The position numbers and the translations under genes were made by a program. From positions 111,751,061 to 111,815,060 of the forward strand of contig NC_084801.1 of the NCBI RefSeq assembly GCF_963169125.1: a stretch of DNA of 64,000 nt. The letters are read 5' to 3'. The stretch's first letter is position 1. Every line of letters starts with the position of its first letter. Positions 54,614 to 64,000 of this stretch are shown piece by piece. The DNA comes from Humulus lupulus (taxonomy: Eukaryota; Streptophyta; Magnoliopsida; Rosales; Cannabaceae). A model generated the notes under the pieces. The model ran no database searches, was not told where the DNA came from, and was given only the letters and a program-made list of their open reading frames with translations.

Positions 54614-56206
54614 CCATGGGGAGTTCATCATGGTAAGCTCGGTGGGTGGAGCTCATAGTATTGAAGCGAACCATTGACACTTATCACAATGCTTAACGTA
54701 CTCGAATGAGTCTTCTTTGACTATTTGCTAGAAATATCCTTGCCTAATCACCTTTTTTGACAGTCTATGCCCCCCTGTGTGGTCTCCGCAAAATCCTTCA
54801 TGGATTTCTTCTAAAATCTTCTTTGACTCGGGGGGAGTTACACACCTAAGTATTGGCATGGAGTATCCCATTCTGTACAATTTTGCTTCCAAGATGGTAT
54901 ATCTTGGTATTTTGTACATTAGCTTTCCAGCCTCATTTCGGTCTGCTGGGAGACTCTCGGTTTCGAGGTAGTCAACTATCGGGGTCATCCAGGTGGGTTG
55001 CGAGTCAAACTGATAGGAATTCTACTAGAACCATATTTAGTGTTTCAGCTTCATTGGTCGTGGCGAGCCTGAATAATGCATTTGCATTCGAATTTTTTTC
55101 TGGGGGAACTTGTTCTATAGCACAGAACTCAAACTCCCCAAATGCTGCCTTAACTTTCTCCAGGCAGGCTGCCATTTATATTCCATGAGCCTGATATTCA
55201 CCCAGGACGTGGTTAACGACCAATTGAGAGTCACTGTAGCAGTGAATGGCCTTTGATTTGAGCTTGGAGGCTATCCGAAGACCTGCTAACAACGTCTCTT
55301 ATTCAACCTTGTTATTCGATGTCTCAAAGCCAAACCTTAACGCGGAATGGAAGTGATTTCATGTCGGGGTGATCAAAATGATTCCTGCCCTCGACCCATT
55401 TTTATTAGAGGACCCATCAACTTAAAGTCTCCACAGCTTGCAGGCTGGGGTTACGGCTTCCTCGATGAAGATCCCTGTACATTCGACAATGAAGTCTGCC
55501 AAAGCCTATCCTTTGATCGTTGTTCTAGGATGATAGGTGATCTCAAACTGTCCAAGCTCGACAACCCATTTCAACAATCTCCCGGATGCTTCGGGCTTGG
55601 ATAATACTTGCCTTAATGGATGATACTTTAACACATGGATAGGATGTGCTTGGAAATAGGGTCGAAGCTTTCAAGATGTGTGCATTAGGCTCAAAGCCAG
55701 TTTCTCCATTAATGGGTATCTCAATTCTGCCCCAGTAACCTCTTGTTGATGTAGTATATGAGTAGTTTTACTTTCTTATCTTCTTGAACAAGTACTACAC
55801 TAATCGCATGCTCGGTTGTCGCGAGGTATAAGTATAAGACTTCTCCTGTGATTGGTTTAGACAAGATTGGTGGCTTGGCGAGGTGTTTCTTATGGTATTG
55901 GATCGTGAGTTCACACTCGTTCGACCATTCAAAATTCTTGCCCCCTCTTAAAAGATTAAAGAATGGAAGACATTGATCTGTTGATTTTGAGATAAACCTT
56001 CTTAAGGCCGCCATTCGTCTAGTTAGGCTCCGAACATCTTTATGTTTTCGAGGTGAGGGCATGTCAATTAGCTCTTTAATCTTGTCACGATTAGCCTCTA
56101 TACCCTGACCATTCACTATGAATCCAAGAAAATTTCCCTAGGATACTCTGACTATTTTCAGAGCATAGAGAAACATTCAACGAGATCGTCCACATGGTTA
56201 CAGTTA
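54614..56206 (-). pseudogene. Element D pol: reverse transcriptase end, RNase H, integrase start
   Basis: Minus strand from the C insertion leftward. The end of reverse transcriptase reads NHVDDLVE then IEANRDKIKELIDMP-like text (YVDD lies beyond element C). FISKSTDQCLPFFNLL follows, then RNase H with ISVVLVQEDKKVKLLIYYIN, then decayed archaic RNase H text (55180-55430). Next is TWMTPIVDYLETESLPADRN, and the integrase zinc finger GFCGDHTGGHRLSKKVIRQG with KHCDKCQ. Coding runs to SPWPFT-equivalent codons at 54614, where E is inserted. Many stops make this the most decayed pol here, consistent with D being the oldest layer. Confidence 0.82.
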
Positions 56207-57101
56207 TTGTTGACCACAGATTTGGCCAACGACGTGTAGGCGTCAAAACTACAATAAACCTTAAAGAGAAAAAATGACACTGATGATTTTTATAGTGGTT
56301 CAGCCCCAATGTGTTGGTAATAGCCTAGTGCACTTAGAGTTATGATTATAAATCTACACTCAAGATCAGATGAACCTGAGTCAACTGAGTTTCTTCAGTG
56401 CAGATGAAAAGAATACAATATTTCTCTCAAAATACAAAAAATCTCTTAGGAAAATCAGAATTTGAATCCTTTCAATGATGCCATGAGCTTTGTATTTATA
56501 GGCCCAGGATCGTACAACTGAAATCCCTCATAATCGAGATCTTTCTATTACTCTCACAATATTTAGTTAATAATAATATTTAAAATACAACAATACACGA
56601 CTTCTTTGGGATAATCTGAGAGACTCCCGTGTAGGCACGACTGATTCTAGTCTAAGTCGTTGTTGGAATTTCGCTTGCATAACAATAATCTGTTCAGTAA
56701 GTCGACGTCACTTCTTGGAGAGAAACTGGTCAACCAAAACACTTGACCGGTCGGCCATCAACTCCACCGGTCGGTCAAACACCTCACTGGCCAGCCACGC
56801 TCCTCACTGGTCGGCCAAACACCTAACTAGTCGGCCAAGCACGTCACCGGTCGGCCAAACACCTGATTGGTTGACCGAGCACGTCACCAGTCGGCCAAAC
56901 ACTTGACTGGTCGGCCAAGCAACTCACCGGTCGGCCAAACACCTGGCTGGTCAGCCAAGCACCTCACTCGTAGGCCAAGCATCTCTCTGGTCGCCCAAGC
57001 ACCTGACTGGTTGGCTGGAGCAGGTAACTGATCAATCAAGTATCTCTTGCCACTTGTCACCTTTATTACCACGTCACCATTTTCAAATTTTGGGGATAAA
57101 A
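56207..57101 (-). repeat. Element C 3' LTR
   Basis: Plus-strand start TGTTGACCACAGATTTGGCC and end TTTTGGGGATAAAA. Minus-strand TATA box CCTATAAATAC is at about 56490-56500. The CTGGTCGGCCAAA minisatellite (56725-57030) has about 15 units of 20-22 bases, twice as many as in the B LTRs, while the rest of the LTR is slightly shorter. Confidence 0.87.
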
Positions 57102-57122
57102 TTTTCCCCCCAAGTTTATTAT
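57102..57122 (-). other. Element C polypurine tract
   Basis: Minus strand AACTTGGGGGGAAAA just before the 3' LTR, the same tract as in element B. Confidence 0.8.
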
Positions 57123-57320
57123 ATGATATAGTCACATAATAAAAAAATTTCTCTACTGCTGACGTCATAAAAAAACTAACTTTACACACTCTCCCGCCTC
57201 TGCAACAAACCACGACGTCTTACCAGACCACAATGACGGTAATTAACTGCTCCCAATCGCGGGGGAGAGAAAATAACCAAGAGGATTCCAAGAGTCTAAG
57301 TGAAAGTTTCCACTTTTCCC

Positions 57321-57330
57321 TTTAAATAGA
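57321..57330 (+). promoter_or_regulatory. TATA-like box of element C antisense gene
   Basis: TTTAAATAGA in CCCTTTAAATAGACCAACAA, followed by an A/C-rich leader and a donor GGGTAAGCC at 57516. It lies about 220 bases inside the element from its 3' LTR and points away from it. Promoter role is inferred from position and the parallel in element D. Confidence 0.45.
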
Positions 57331-60300
57331 CCAACAAGTGCTCAATATTCACAAGCAAAAAGAAAACCAAAAGCTCCCAAACTCCCTCATCTCTTCTTGG
57401 CCATGGCTCTCCAAAGCTCTCTCCCCTCTTGGCCAAAAAGCTTCAAGAATTTCAAGAAGGGCAGCAATTTTCTTCAAGAAAATCCAAGTGTTCCTCAAGA
57501 AATCAACACATTTGGGTAAGCCTCTCTTCCTTATCTCCATTTGTAGTTTTTTTTCCTTTCTTCAAGCTTGAAAAACTCTTTGTATGCCGAAATCCCCTTT
57601 AGGAAATACCCTTAATTTATGTTCGAATCCTTGTTAAATAATGTGTATTATGGATGTTTTGATGTAGTTTAGGCTATGGGTAAATCAATTTTGTCTTCAA
57701 TTTCATGAAAACTTGAAGAAAAACTAGTTTTTCACCCCAAATTGCATATTTGGGTTTATGGGTATTTGATGATAAATAGGATCCCTAGAACTTCATATGA
57801 ACCTTTCAAATCCCATATTTTGATCTAGTTGTAGTGTATTTTGAATGAGAAAAAGTGTTTGTGTCAATGCTCTTTGAGATTTAGGCTTTCTCGAAAATGG
57901 TCTATTAGGGAGTGTGCTCATGGCCGATCGGTCATGGTCCCTTTTTTGTTTGAATATTCAGGCATGCCCCAAAATTAATTGGACACGCCTCTCACTGCTC
58001 GAACACAAGCACGTTTGGCTCAACCTTGTGCCCAATGATCGGACATCACGGACTGACCCCAGCCCCTTGGATGCGCACCTCTTCCTGCTCGGACCAGCTG
58101 CACCGATCGGACATCACGGATGCACGCCTATTTCTGCTTGGACCAGCTGCACTGATCGGACACCACGGATGCCTAGATGCTCTTCGTAACCAAGGTGGAG
58201 CCTCTCGGATGCATGCTTGATGCAGCCCCTCGAGTGTACCATCGACCGCTCGAACGAAGGGCCTCAGCCCCTCGGCATCTTCGGATGCGCGCCCAACTGC
58301 TCAAACATGTGCAACTCTTCGCGGACACCACACCTGTGCAGCTCCTCGGGTGCGGACACGTCTGCCCAGATGGCACGCATCCGATTGGACACCGCACCCA
58401 TCTGCTCCGGCATCACCTGGAGCACTCGGAGGACACACCACACCATCCGCTTGGCTTCATGCGAACCACTCGGAGAACACGCCTCAGCCGATCGGTCATG
58501 GTGTGCATTCACTCGGACACACTATGCCTCCAAGCCTTTGGGCTTGCAATATTTCTTTTTTTCCATCATGAATTTTTATTTTGGGTAGTAGAACATATTT
58601 TTACTACTCAAAATTTTTTTTCCAAGCACTAAATGAAAGTTTTTCCTTTGCACTGATTGATTTATGTTTGATTGGTTACTCACCTCCCCATACTTTTCAT
58701 TTTTGTAGATGAATCGATTCGACTATGGGGGAGGTTACAACCATACAAATTCTGACACTTCAATTCCGCAATCAAGCGATACTCCTCAAAGTAGCGACTC
58801 TTCATCCAAGACTCCTAGCAGTCGCACCCCCGAAGATCGCCTTCACAGCCTTAAAAAGATCCTTCCCAGGTCCGCCTTATATTTCCTTCACGAAGAACTG
58901 TTTCCCAATCAACAGGATGAACATCCAGAAATGAGGGTGAAGAAATCCAATCGACTTCCTCAGGACCAAGACCCTCAGGTGGCTCACAGTGCCGCACAGA
59001 AGGTAGTGGAACGTAGCGAAGTCTGAACTGCGGCTTCTTCAAGACCGCCTCGCCAAATACAAAATCCTATTAAACCTCGGAGAAAAATCATTCAGAAATT
59101 TATTACCGAGATTCAACAATTAGCTGTTCAAAAACCAAGAAAAGATGGAGATGAAACACCTAGTTTACAGACAAACCTTCCAAACTTAACCCCTACATGT
59201 TTGACAAACACATTCAAGCTTCGGGCCTGAAAGGGGTTAACGTGATATGCCTGCATTCTCATCCGAGAGCCAACAAGCCTGGTGGACCTTACTGTGCCTG
59301 ATCCAGATACCACGTATTCGCAGGAGCTACCATTCCGCTGCATCCTTTCTTTCGATCAGTAGCAGATTATTTCAATGTCTCTCCTTTCCAGATTGCTCCC
59401 AATGGGATTCAGGCATTGTCCTCTTTATACATTCTATACTTCTTGCAAGGTTGGGATCCACCCACTCCTCATGAAGTCACTACCTCTTCGACTTCAGGAC
59501 CAACCCAAGCCACAAGAATACAGGTTTTTTCCACCTATTCCACAGGCATAAAGGGATCAAATACCTCCATGGTATTGCTCATAAATCAAATCTCGGAAAA
59601 TACTATACAGAGTATTTTCTGACTTCAGATATCAAAGCCAACAACTTATCCTTTACACATGCAGGTCCATTTCACCAGCCTCTGCCTACCAAGGAAATGT
59701 GTTCCCGAACAGAAGAACTAGCTAACATGTCCACTGAGGAGAAGAATAAAAGAGTTGGTTAACTTGGAAAATCTTTAGATGGTGGGGTTGTTACCAACCA
59801 ACCAGAACATCATAGGAGAAAGTACTACTGAGGAAGCGAATGCAATCGACCAGTCCAACGTTGCCACCGAAGTAGTGACCGATCAGTTCTCACCCAGACC
59901 ATCTCCCTACTCTTGTAAACCAGGTGACCTTATTATTAGGGAACCCCTGCCCGAGGATCAACGTAGACGTGTCGCTCCCACACAGCCTGAGAAAGATAAT
60001 ACCATTCAGCTTCATGGGGACTTCAGCTCATCATCTGAAGAAGAGGACGACTTTCTTGATCAAATCTTAATCTCAGGTTCAGTAGTCATAGTTTGATGTT
60101 TGGTTATAAATAATTTGGTTATACGGAATCTATAGAGTTGTCTGGTAGTAGTAAAAATATTTATTTACATATTGCTCCAATTTTTACTAACAAATCTTGT
60201 GTTCACTCTTTTGCAGATTCAGAGATGTTCAAGCAATTCAACACTACCCTTGCCCAAAAGAGGAAACCTGGGGAGGGAAGTGGCTCAACTCCTCCAAGCA

Positions 60301-61262
60301 AAGTCCCAAGGACAACCCCGACTAGCCAGGGAAGAAAACCCGAGCAGCCCATCACGATCCCGCAGCTGACTCCCTCATCAATCTCTCCCTCTGCGAGTTT
60401 AACCCCCACTCGCTCGACTGGCTTAAGTGAGCCCCTTCGCATCGTTGGCAACATTGGGAAGGAATTGTTTGAGCAAACTCTTCACGATGCTTCAACAATT
60501 CAAAGCTTTGAATCTCTGCCTCGGCTCAGTGTTGAAGTTGTCCTGCAAAGGGGGCTGGCCCAATTGATGAATGTAAGTATTTTATCATAAGACATCCCAG
60601 TTTATTATTATTTGTTTTTACTTGTAGTAACTTTCAATTTTCCACTGCAGTCGCTCATTACAATCAGCCATGCTCAGCACCAAGCAGTGGACTACAAGGA
60701 GTTAATCAAGGTCTTGAATGATTAGCTGATGGAAGCCCAAACCAAAGTTTCAACTCTAACTTCTTCTGAAAAGGACCTTAGATCCAAGGTTAATCAGGTG
60801 GAGAAAACCATTGCCGAGCGGGATTAATCTCTTAGGGAGCTGGTTGATGTATACCGGAAGCAACTTCAAATTAACAGGACGTTGACTGATCAGGTAGAAA
60901 AACTGACTCGCAAGAACGAGGAGCTGAAGCGAGAAAAGAAAGCCAATCTCGCTCACTACGAGGAGATTTGTTTCAACTGCTTCTACCAGGTATGGAAGTT
61001 GAACAAACCTCTCAACCTTGACTTTCTCACAGAGGAGGCCAAGGTAGAAGAACTTGCAAAATGCGAGGCAAAGGCCGCTGAGGAGGCAGCTAATTCTGTT
61101 GGTGTTACACCTTTTTCTCCCACGTTATCGTTCCGCCCGTAAGAAGTCACTGATGCTGAGGATGGTGTTGATCAACCTGAGTGACAATCCGACCAGGGAG
61201 CCCCATAGCCGACTAGTGAGCCTCTATCCGACCAGAGAACTCCTTACCCGACTAGTAGACAT
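57331..61262 (+). pseudogene. Element C antisense multi-exon gene (Transposase_28-like plus coiled coil)
   Basis: Plus-strand gene opposite to C's pol. Leader exon 57331-57515; intron 57516-58708 ending TTTTTGTAG directly before ATG 58709. Exon 1 (58709-60076) starts MNRFDYGGGYNHTNS, Ser/Thr-rich. A frame-shifted domain then reads LHPFFRSVADYFNVSPFQIA, NGIQALSSLYILYFLQGW and KYYTEYFLTSDIKANN (about 59340-59650), in the pattern of plant Transposase_28. An acidic segment (EEEDDF) follows. Intron 60077-60216; exon 2 reads QFNTTLAQKRKPGEGSGS to RLSVEVVLQRGLAQLMN. Intron 60573-60650; exon 3 is coiled coil (QVEKLTRKNEELKREKKANL) to about 61143, with a DQ-rich tail. Stops near 59024, 60723 and 60826 and frameshifts disable it. 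Function unknown. Confidence 0.68.
57985..58510. repeat. GCTCGGAC-type repeat block in leader intron of element C
   Basis: Degenerate units around CTGCTCGGACCAGCTGCACC and GATCGGACATCACGGATGC, about 20-45 bases apart. Related in motif to 31931-32275 of element B, at the same place in the element. Gives spurious Arg/Ser/His-rich frames on both strands. Confidence 0.65.
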
Positions 61263-62141
61263 TTATTTTATATTTTGCTATTGTACTTTGCTCGTATGGC
61301 CGAGCTATTGGCATGAACATTTCACTTTTTTAGACTTGACTCATTTAAAAGTTTTATTACATAGATGCCTTGCATTTTCATATGAGTACTTAGTTTTCTA
61401 ACTTAGAAATTCTAAACATTTCATAAGTTACTACTAAGCATGCTTTCTCACATTCTTATTGCTCTATAATTTTATGAGCATAGCATTTTCTTTACACACG
61501 AATAGTTGTTCTAAACTTAAAATTTTGAAAAAATTCCAAGTTACTTAAGCTTTGTAAAACAAGTTAGCTGACTTCAAAAATTTACAAGTCAGCCTGAAAA
61601 CAAATATCTTTGCTCGTGTTCTTATTGCTTGTGTTGAATTATATACAAATATACCCTATATGCCCCCTAAGTGATTGAGGGTTGAAAACTCCTTCATCAC
61701 TTGCTACTTGACCGAATTTGTCCGAGGATATTTCTCGTGAAACACATTGAATATAAGGAGGATATTTCAGCACTTAAACACTGCAAAAACATTCGACTAT
61801 TTAAATGTTGGCCATTCATCTGATGGATACTTACCAGTTGAACACTGCCTGGTCTTTCCCCAAGAAAACCTTTTTCGTTTTAAGATGCACTGACAGTTGA
61901 ACACTGCCAAAGTAAGAACAATCAACACATACGCAAAATTTGTAGCAAGATTTGACCGCGCTGCGCGTGATCTCTTTTATTATACGTAAAAAAAAAAGGA
62001 CAAAGCATGTCTAATTACGAGTCTCAAACAAAATAAAATTGTTCAAAAATAAGATGACTGGTTAGCAAATAGCCAGTTCACAAACAAACTTAAATAACAA
62101 GTTAAACACTTGATACTAAGTTATTACTCTGTAAGCAGTAT
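61263..62141. other. Element C inter-gene region
   Basis: Non-coding and AT-rich, matching element B at 32640-33505 over most of its length ('cttagttttctaacttagaa', 'aattccaagttacttaagct', 'gctgcgcgtgatctctttta'). It separates the 3' ends of pol and the antisense gene and might hold both polyadenylation regions. Confidence 0.6.
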
Positions 62142-63225
62142 TTATTGATAATATTTCCTCAAGTGCTCGCCATTCCAAAAGTTCCTGATTAGCTCTCCAT
62201 TTAATCAAGAAAGTTTGTAAGTGTCGGGTGGTAAGACTTGCTCAATCTAATACGGTCCCTCCCAATTCAGTCCTAGCACTCCAGCTGTCGGGTATTTGAT
62301 GAAAATTTTTCTGAGGACCAAATCTCCGACCTGGAACTTTCGATCTCTAACTTTGGAATTAAAATAGCGGGCCACTTTTTGCTGATGGGAAGCAACTCTC
62401 AAGTTTTCTTTTTCTCGTTTTTCTTCAATAAAATCTAAAGATTTAGCTAACAACTAGTGATTCTCCTCCTGGTCATACGTTGTTCTCCTATGTGATGGTG
62501 GGTCTACTTCGACAAGCAACATGGCTTCATATCCATATGCCAAAGAAAAAGGGGTATGACCAGTTGCTGTCCGAGCAGTAGTCCTGTATGACCAAAGGAC
62601 TTCTGGCAATTCTTCCGCCCAAGCACCCTTAGCTCGTTCTAGACGCTTTTTTAGAGTATCCTTCAAAGTCTTATTTACGGATTCAACCTTCCCATTGTCT
62701 TACGGATGAGCTACCAAGGAGAAACTTTTCGTAATGCCATGCCTAGTGAAGAAATTGGTAAACAAGTCACTATCAAACTGAGTGCCGTTGTCAGAGACTA
62801 TCTTCTTGGGCAAACCATAGCGACATATTATATTCTTAACTACAAAATCCAACACTTTCTTTGAGGTGATCGTTGCTAGTGGTTTGGCTTCGGTCCACTT
62901 GGTGAAATAATCCACAGCAACTACTGCAAACTGTACTCCTCCTTTTCCTTTGGGTAGTTTCCCGATCAGATCACTGCCCCATACTGCAAAAGGCCATGGA
63001 CTCTGTATCTGCTTCAAGACATTCGGAGGTGCCCTGGGTACTTTAGAAAATCTCTGGCATTTATCACACTTCTTCGCATACTCCATGGAATCTTCATTCA
63101 TTGTGGGCCAGAAAAATCCTTGCCGCAAAATCTTTTTAGATAGACTCTGCCCCCAACATGATCTCCACAGAACCCCTCGTGCACTTCGGTCAATAAGTTT
63201 TTTGACTAGTCGGGTGCTATGCATC
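62142..63225 (-). pseudogene. Element C integrase
   Basis: Minus strand. The zinc finger is partly shifted in frame (HEGFCGDHVGG near 63155-63185; YAKKCDKCQRF near 63055-63085). The core reads SPWPFAVWGSDLIGKLPKGK with the first Asp, VDYFTKWTEAKPLATITSKK, and IICRYGLPKKIVSDNGTQFD with the second Asp. The Glu region is NGKVESVNKTLKDTLKK near 62640-62700, after a stop at 62697-62699. [20 protein letters not shown] follows, then a stop near 62452, NSKVRDRKFQVGDLVLRK, GVLGLNWEGPY and the end HLRKYYQ, stop at 62142-62144. Better preserved than D's copy. Confidence 0.88.
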
Positions 63226-64000
63226 TTAGCAATGGCATAGAGTGCCCTCTTCTATACAACACCCCATCCATCATAATATACCTAGCAGCTTGCCTCATAA
63301 CCTTCTTAGCTTCATTACGATTATCTGGTAGGACTCCTTGCTCAAGGTAAGTAATTATGGGTGTCATCCAAGTATCAGCTATTTTGATGGGCATGGATTC
63401 TCTTTCATTAATACTCGGCTCTGCCAAGTATTCCACTGGTACTATATTCAAAGTTTCAACATCTTTTGCACTAGCTAATTTTGCTAGAGCGTCTGCATTA
63501 GAGTTCTGCTCCCGTGGTACCAGCTTAATAGTATACTCTTCGAATTTTGCTAGCAGATCCTTGGTCTTATTCAAGTAGGCCATCATGCGTAGGCCCCTTG
63601 CTTGTTATTCCCCTAAGACTTGGTATAACACCAATTGGGAATCACTGTTTACTTCAACCAACCAGGCACGAACATCTCTAGCCAAGCGCAAGCCTGCTAG
63701 GAGGGCTTCATACTCCGCCTCATTATTAGAAGCGTTAAATCCGAACCTCAATGCGCAATGAATTCGATGCTTCTCTAGCGTGACTAATATAATTCTTGCT
63801 CCCGAATGATGTTCGTTTGATGACCCATCAACAAAAAGTTGCCAAGTAGGAAGATCCTCTCTCTGCCCAGTCACATGCTCTTGCTGGTCGGGAATATCAG
63901 GAATCCCAGTACATTAAGCAATAAAATCTGCCAAAGCCTGTCCCTTAATAGAAGGCCTTGGTTGATATTTGATTTCGAATTGGCCCAATTTAACCACCCA
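63206..64000 (-). pseudogene. Element C RNase H, archaic RNase H and linker
   Basis: Minus strand entering at the right edge with WVVKLGQFEIKYQPRPSIKG (end of the Gypsy RNase H/connection). The Tat-specific second RNase H follows: WQLFVDGSSNEHHSGARIIL, LRFGFNASNNEAEYEALLAG and WLVEVNSDSQLVLYQVLGE. The Asp of VDGS, the Glu of NEAEYEA and the Asp of SDSQL are present. A stop near 63605 is followed by KTKDLLAKFEEYTIKLVPRE, NADALAKLASAKDVETL and TWMTPIITYLEQGVLPDNRN towards integrase, ending at a stop near 63208. The upstream reverse transcriptase is outside the window. Confidence 0.87.

Larger units (their letters stand above)
30295..56206 (-). mobile_element. Element D: Tat-type Gypsy, host of the nested insertions
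   Basis: Minus-strand element whose 3' LTR starts at 30295 and whose body, reading rightward against transcription, runs: 3' LTR, polypurine tract, antisense gene, integrase (45792-46649 then 54614 onward), RNase H and part of reverse transcriptase, until element C interrupts it at 56207. Its remaining parts lie beyond the window. Younger insertions inside are B (30601-36773), a solo LTR (39577-43565), E (46650-54608) and C. Removing E joins the integrase coding exactly (SPWPFT|IWGIDLIG), which supports the reconstruction. Confidence 0.85.
56207..64000 (-). mobile_element. Element C: Tat-type Gypsy, same family as B, runs off the window
   Basis: Minus-strand element inserted into D's reverse transcriptase. 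In the window, reading against its transcription: 3' LTR (56207-57101), purine tract, antisense gene on the plus strand (57331-61262), inter-gene region, and pol from its stop at 62142 up to reverse transcriptase/RNase H at the right edge. The LTR and inter-gene sequences match element B. The 5' part and second LTR are beyond 64000; GTTAT (56202-56206) should be one copy of its target duplication. Confidence 0.88.

Noticed and set aside
57914..58632. Several overlapping frames of 64-151 codons
   Set aside because: They fall in the predicted leader intron of the antisense gene of element C and are driven by its repeat block.
1..64000. Host protein-coding genes, tRNA, rRNA, CRISPR or an organelle insertion
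   Set aside because: Looked for on both strands; every long or conserved coding signal belongs to a transposable element, and no RNA gene fold or regular spacer array was found.

Overview
This is nuclear DNA from a flowering plant, almost certainly a eudicot. The evidence is spliceosomal introns inside transposon genes, plant-type CACTA, Mutator-like, Copia and Tat/chromovirus Gypsy elements, very AT-rich spacers, and no bacterial-style gene packing. I cannot name the species from sequence alone. I found no convincing host protein gene, tRNA, rRNA or CRISPR array. The window is essentially transposable elements (TEs) inserted into one another, as expected of repeat-rich heterochromatin. Nearly every coding unit is broken by stops or frameshifts.

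Layout from the left. 1-6319 is the right half of a CACTA (En/Spm) DNA transposon: the end of the TNP2 transposase, then an intron-containing second gene with a Transposase_24-like region and a C-terminal Ulp1-type cysteine protease domain. That protease domain is split by a 2.4 kb solo LTR (3165-5607). 6320-9811 is AT-rich spacer with MITE-like pieces. 9812-14433 is a complete but decayed Ty1/copia element. 14841-16066 is a non-autonomous Mutator-like element with a perfect 9-bp target duplication. 17128-19148 is a Copia-like solo LTR. 19534-22331 holds inverted and direct pieces of the same large-LTR family as 3165-5607, joined to a chromovirus-type reverse transcriptase/RNase H fragment.

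22806-27908 (minus strand) is element A, a fairly well preserved Tat-type Gypsy gag-pol cut at both ends. 28171-30204 is a second Mutator-like element with long inverted repeats and a smaller fold-back element inside it.

From 30295 to the right edge lies one nested stack that target-site duplications resolve. The host is element D, a minus-strand Tat Gypsy whose 3' LTR starts at 30295. Element B (30601-36773, duplication AATGT) sits in D's 3' LTR. A 4.0 kb solo LTR (39577-43565, duplication CCTTA/CCTTG) sits in D's antisense gene. Element E (46650-54608, duplication AATGG) sits in D's integrase and itself carries a solo LTR (48864-51104, duplication CTAGT). Element C (56207 to beyond the window) sits in D's reverse transcriptase. 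B and C are the same LTR family; D and E are different families.

The most interesting biology is in D and C. Both carry, between pol and the 3' LTR, a separate multi-exon gene on the opposite strand. It has its own TATA-like box, a 5'-UTR intron ending directly at the ATG, a domain I judge Transposase_28-like, and a coiled-coil end. In B this gene has been deleted while its leader remains. E is a gag-only non-autonomous element whose LTRs contain a 35-bp GC-rich tandem array. That array differs in copy number between its two LTRs and produces long spurious reading frames on both strands.
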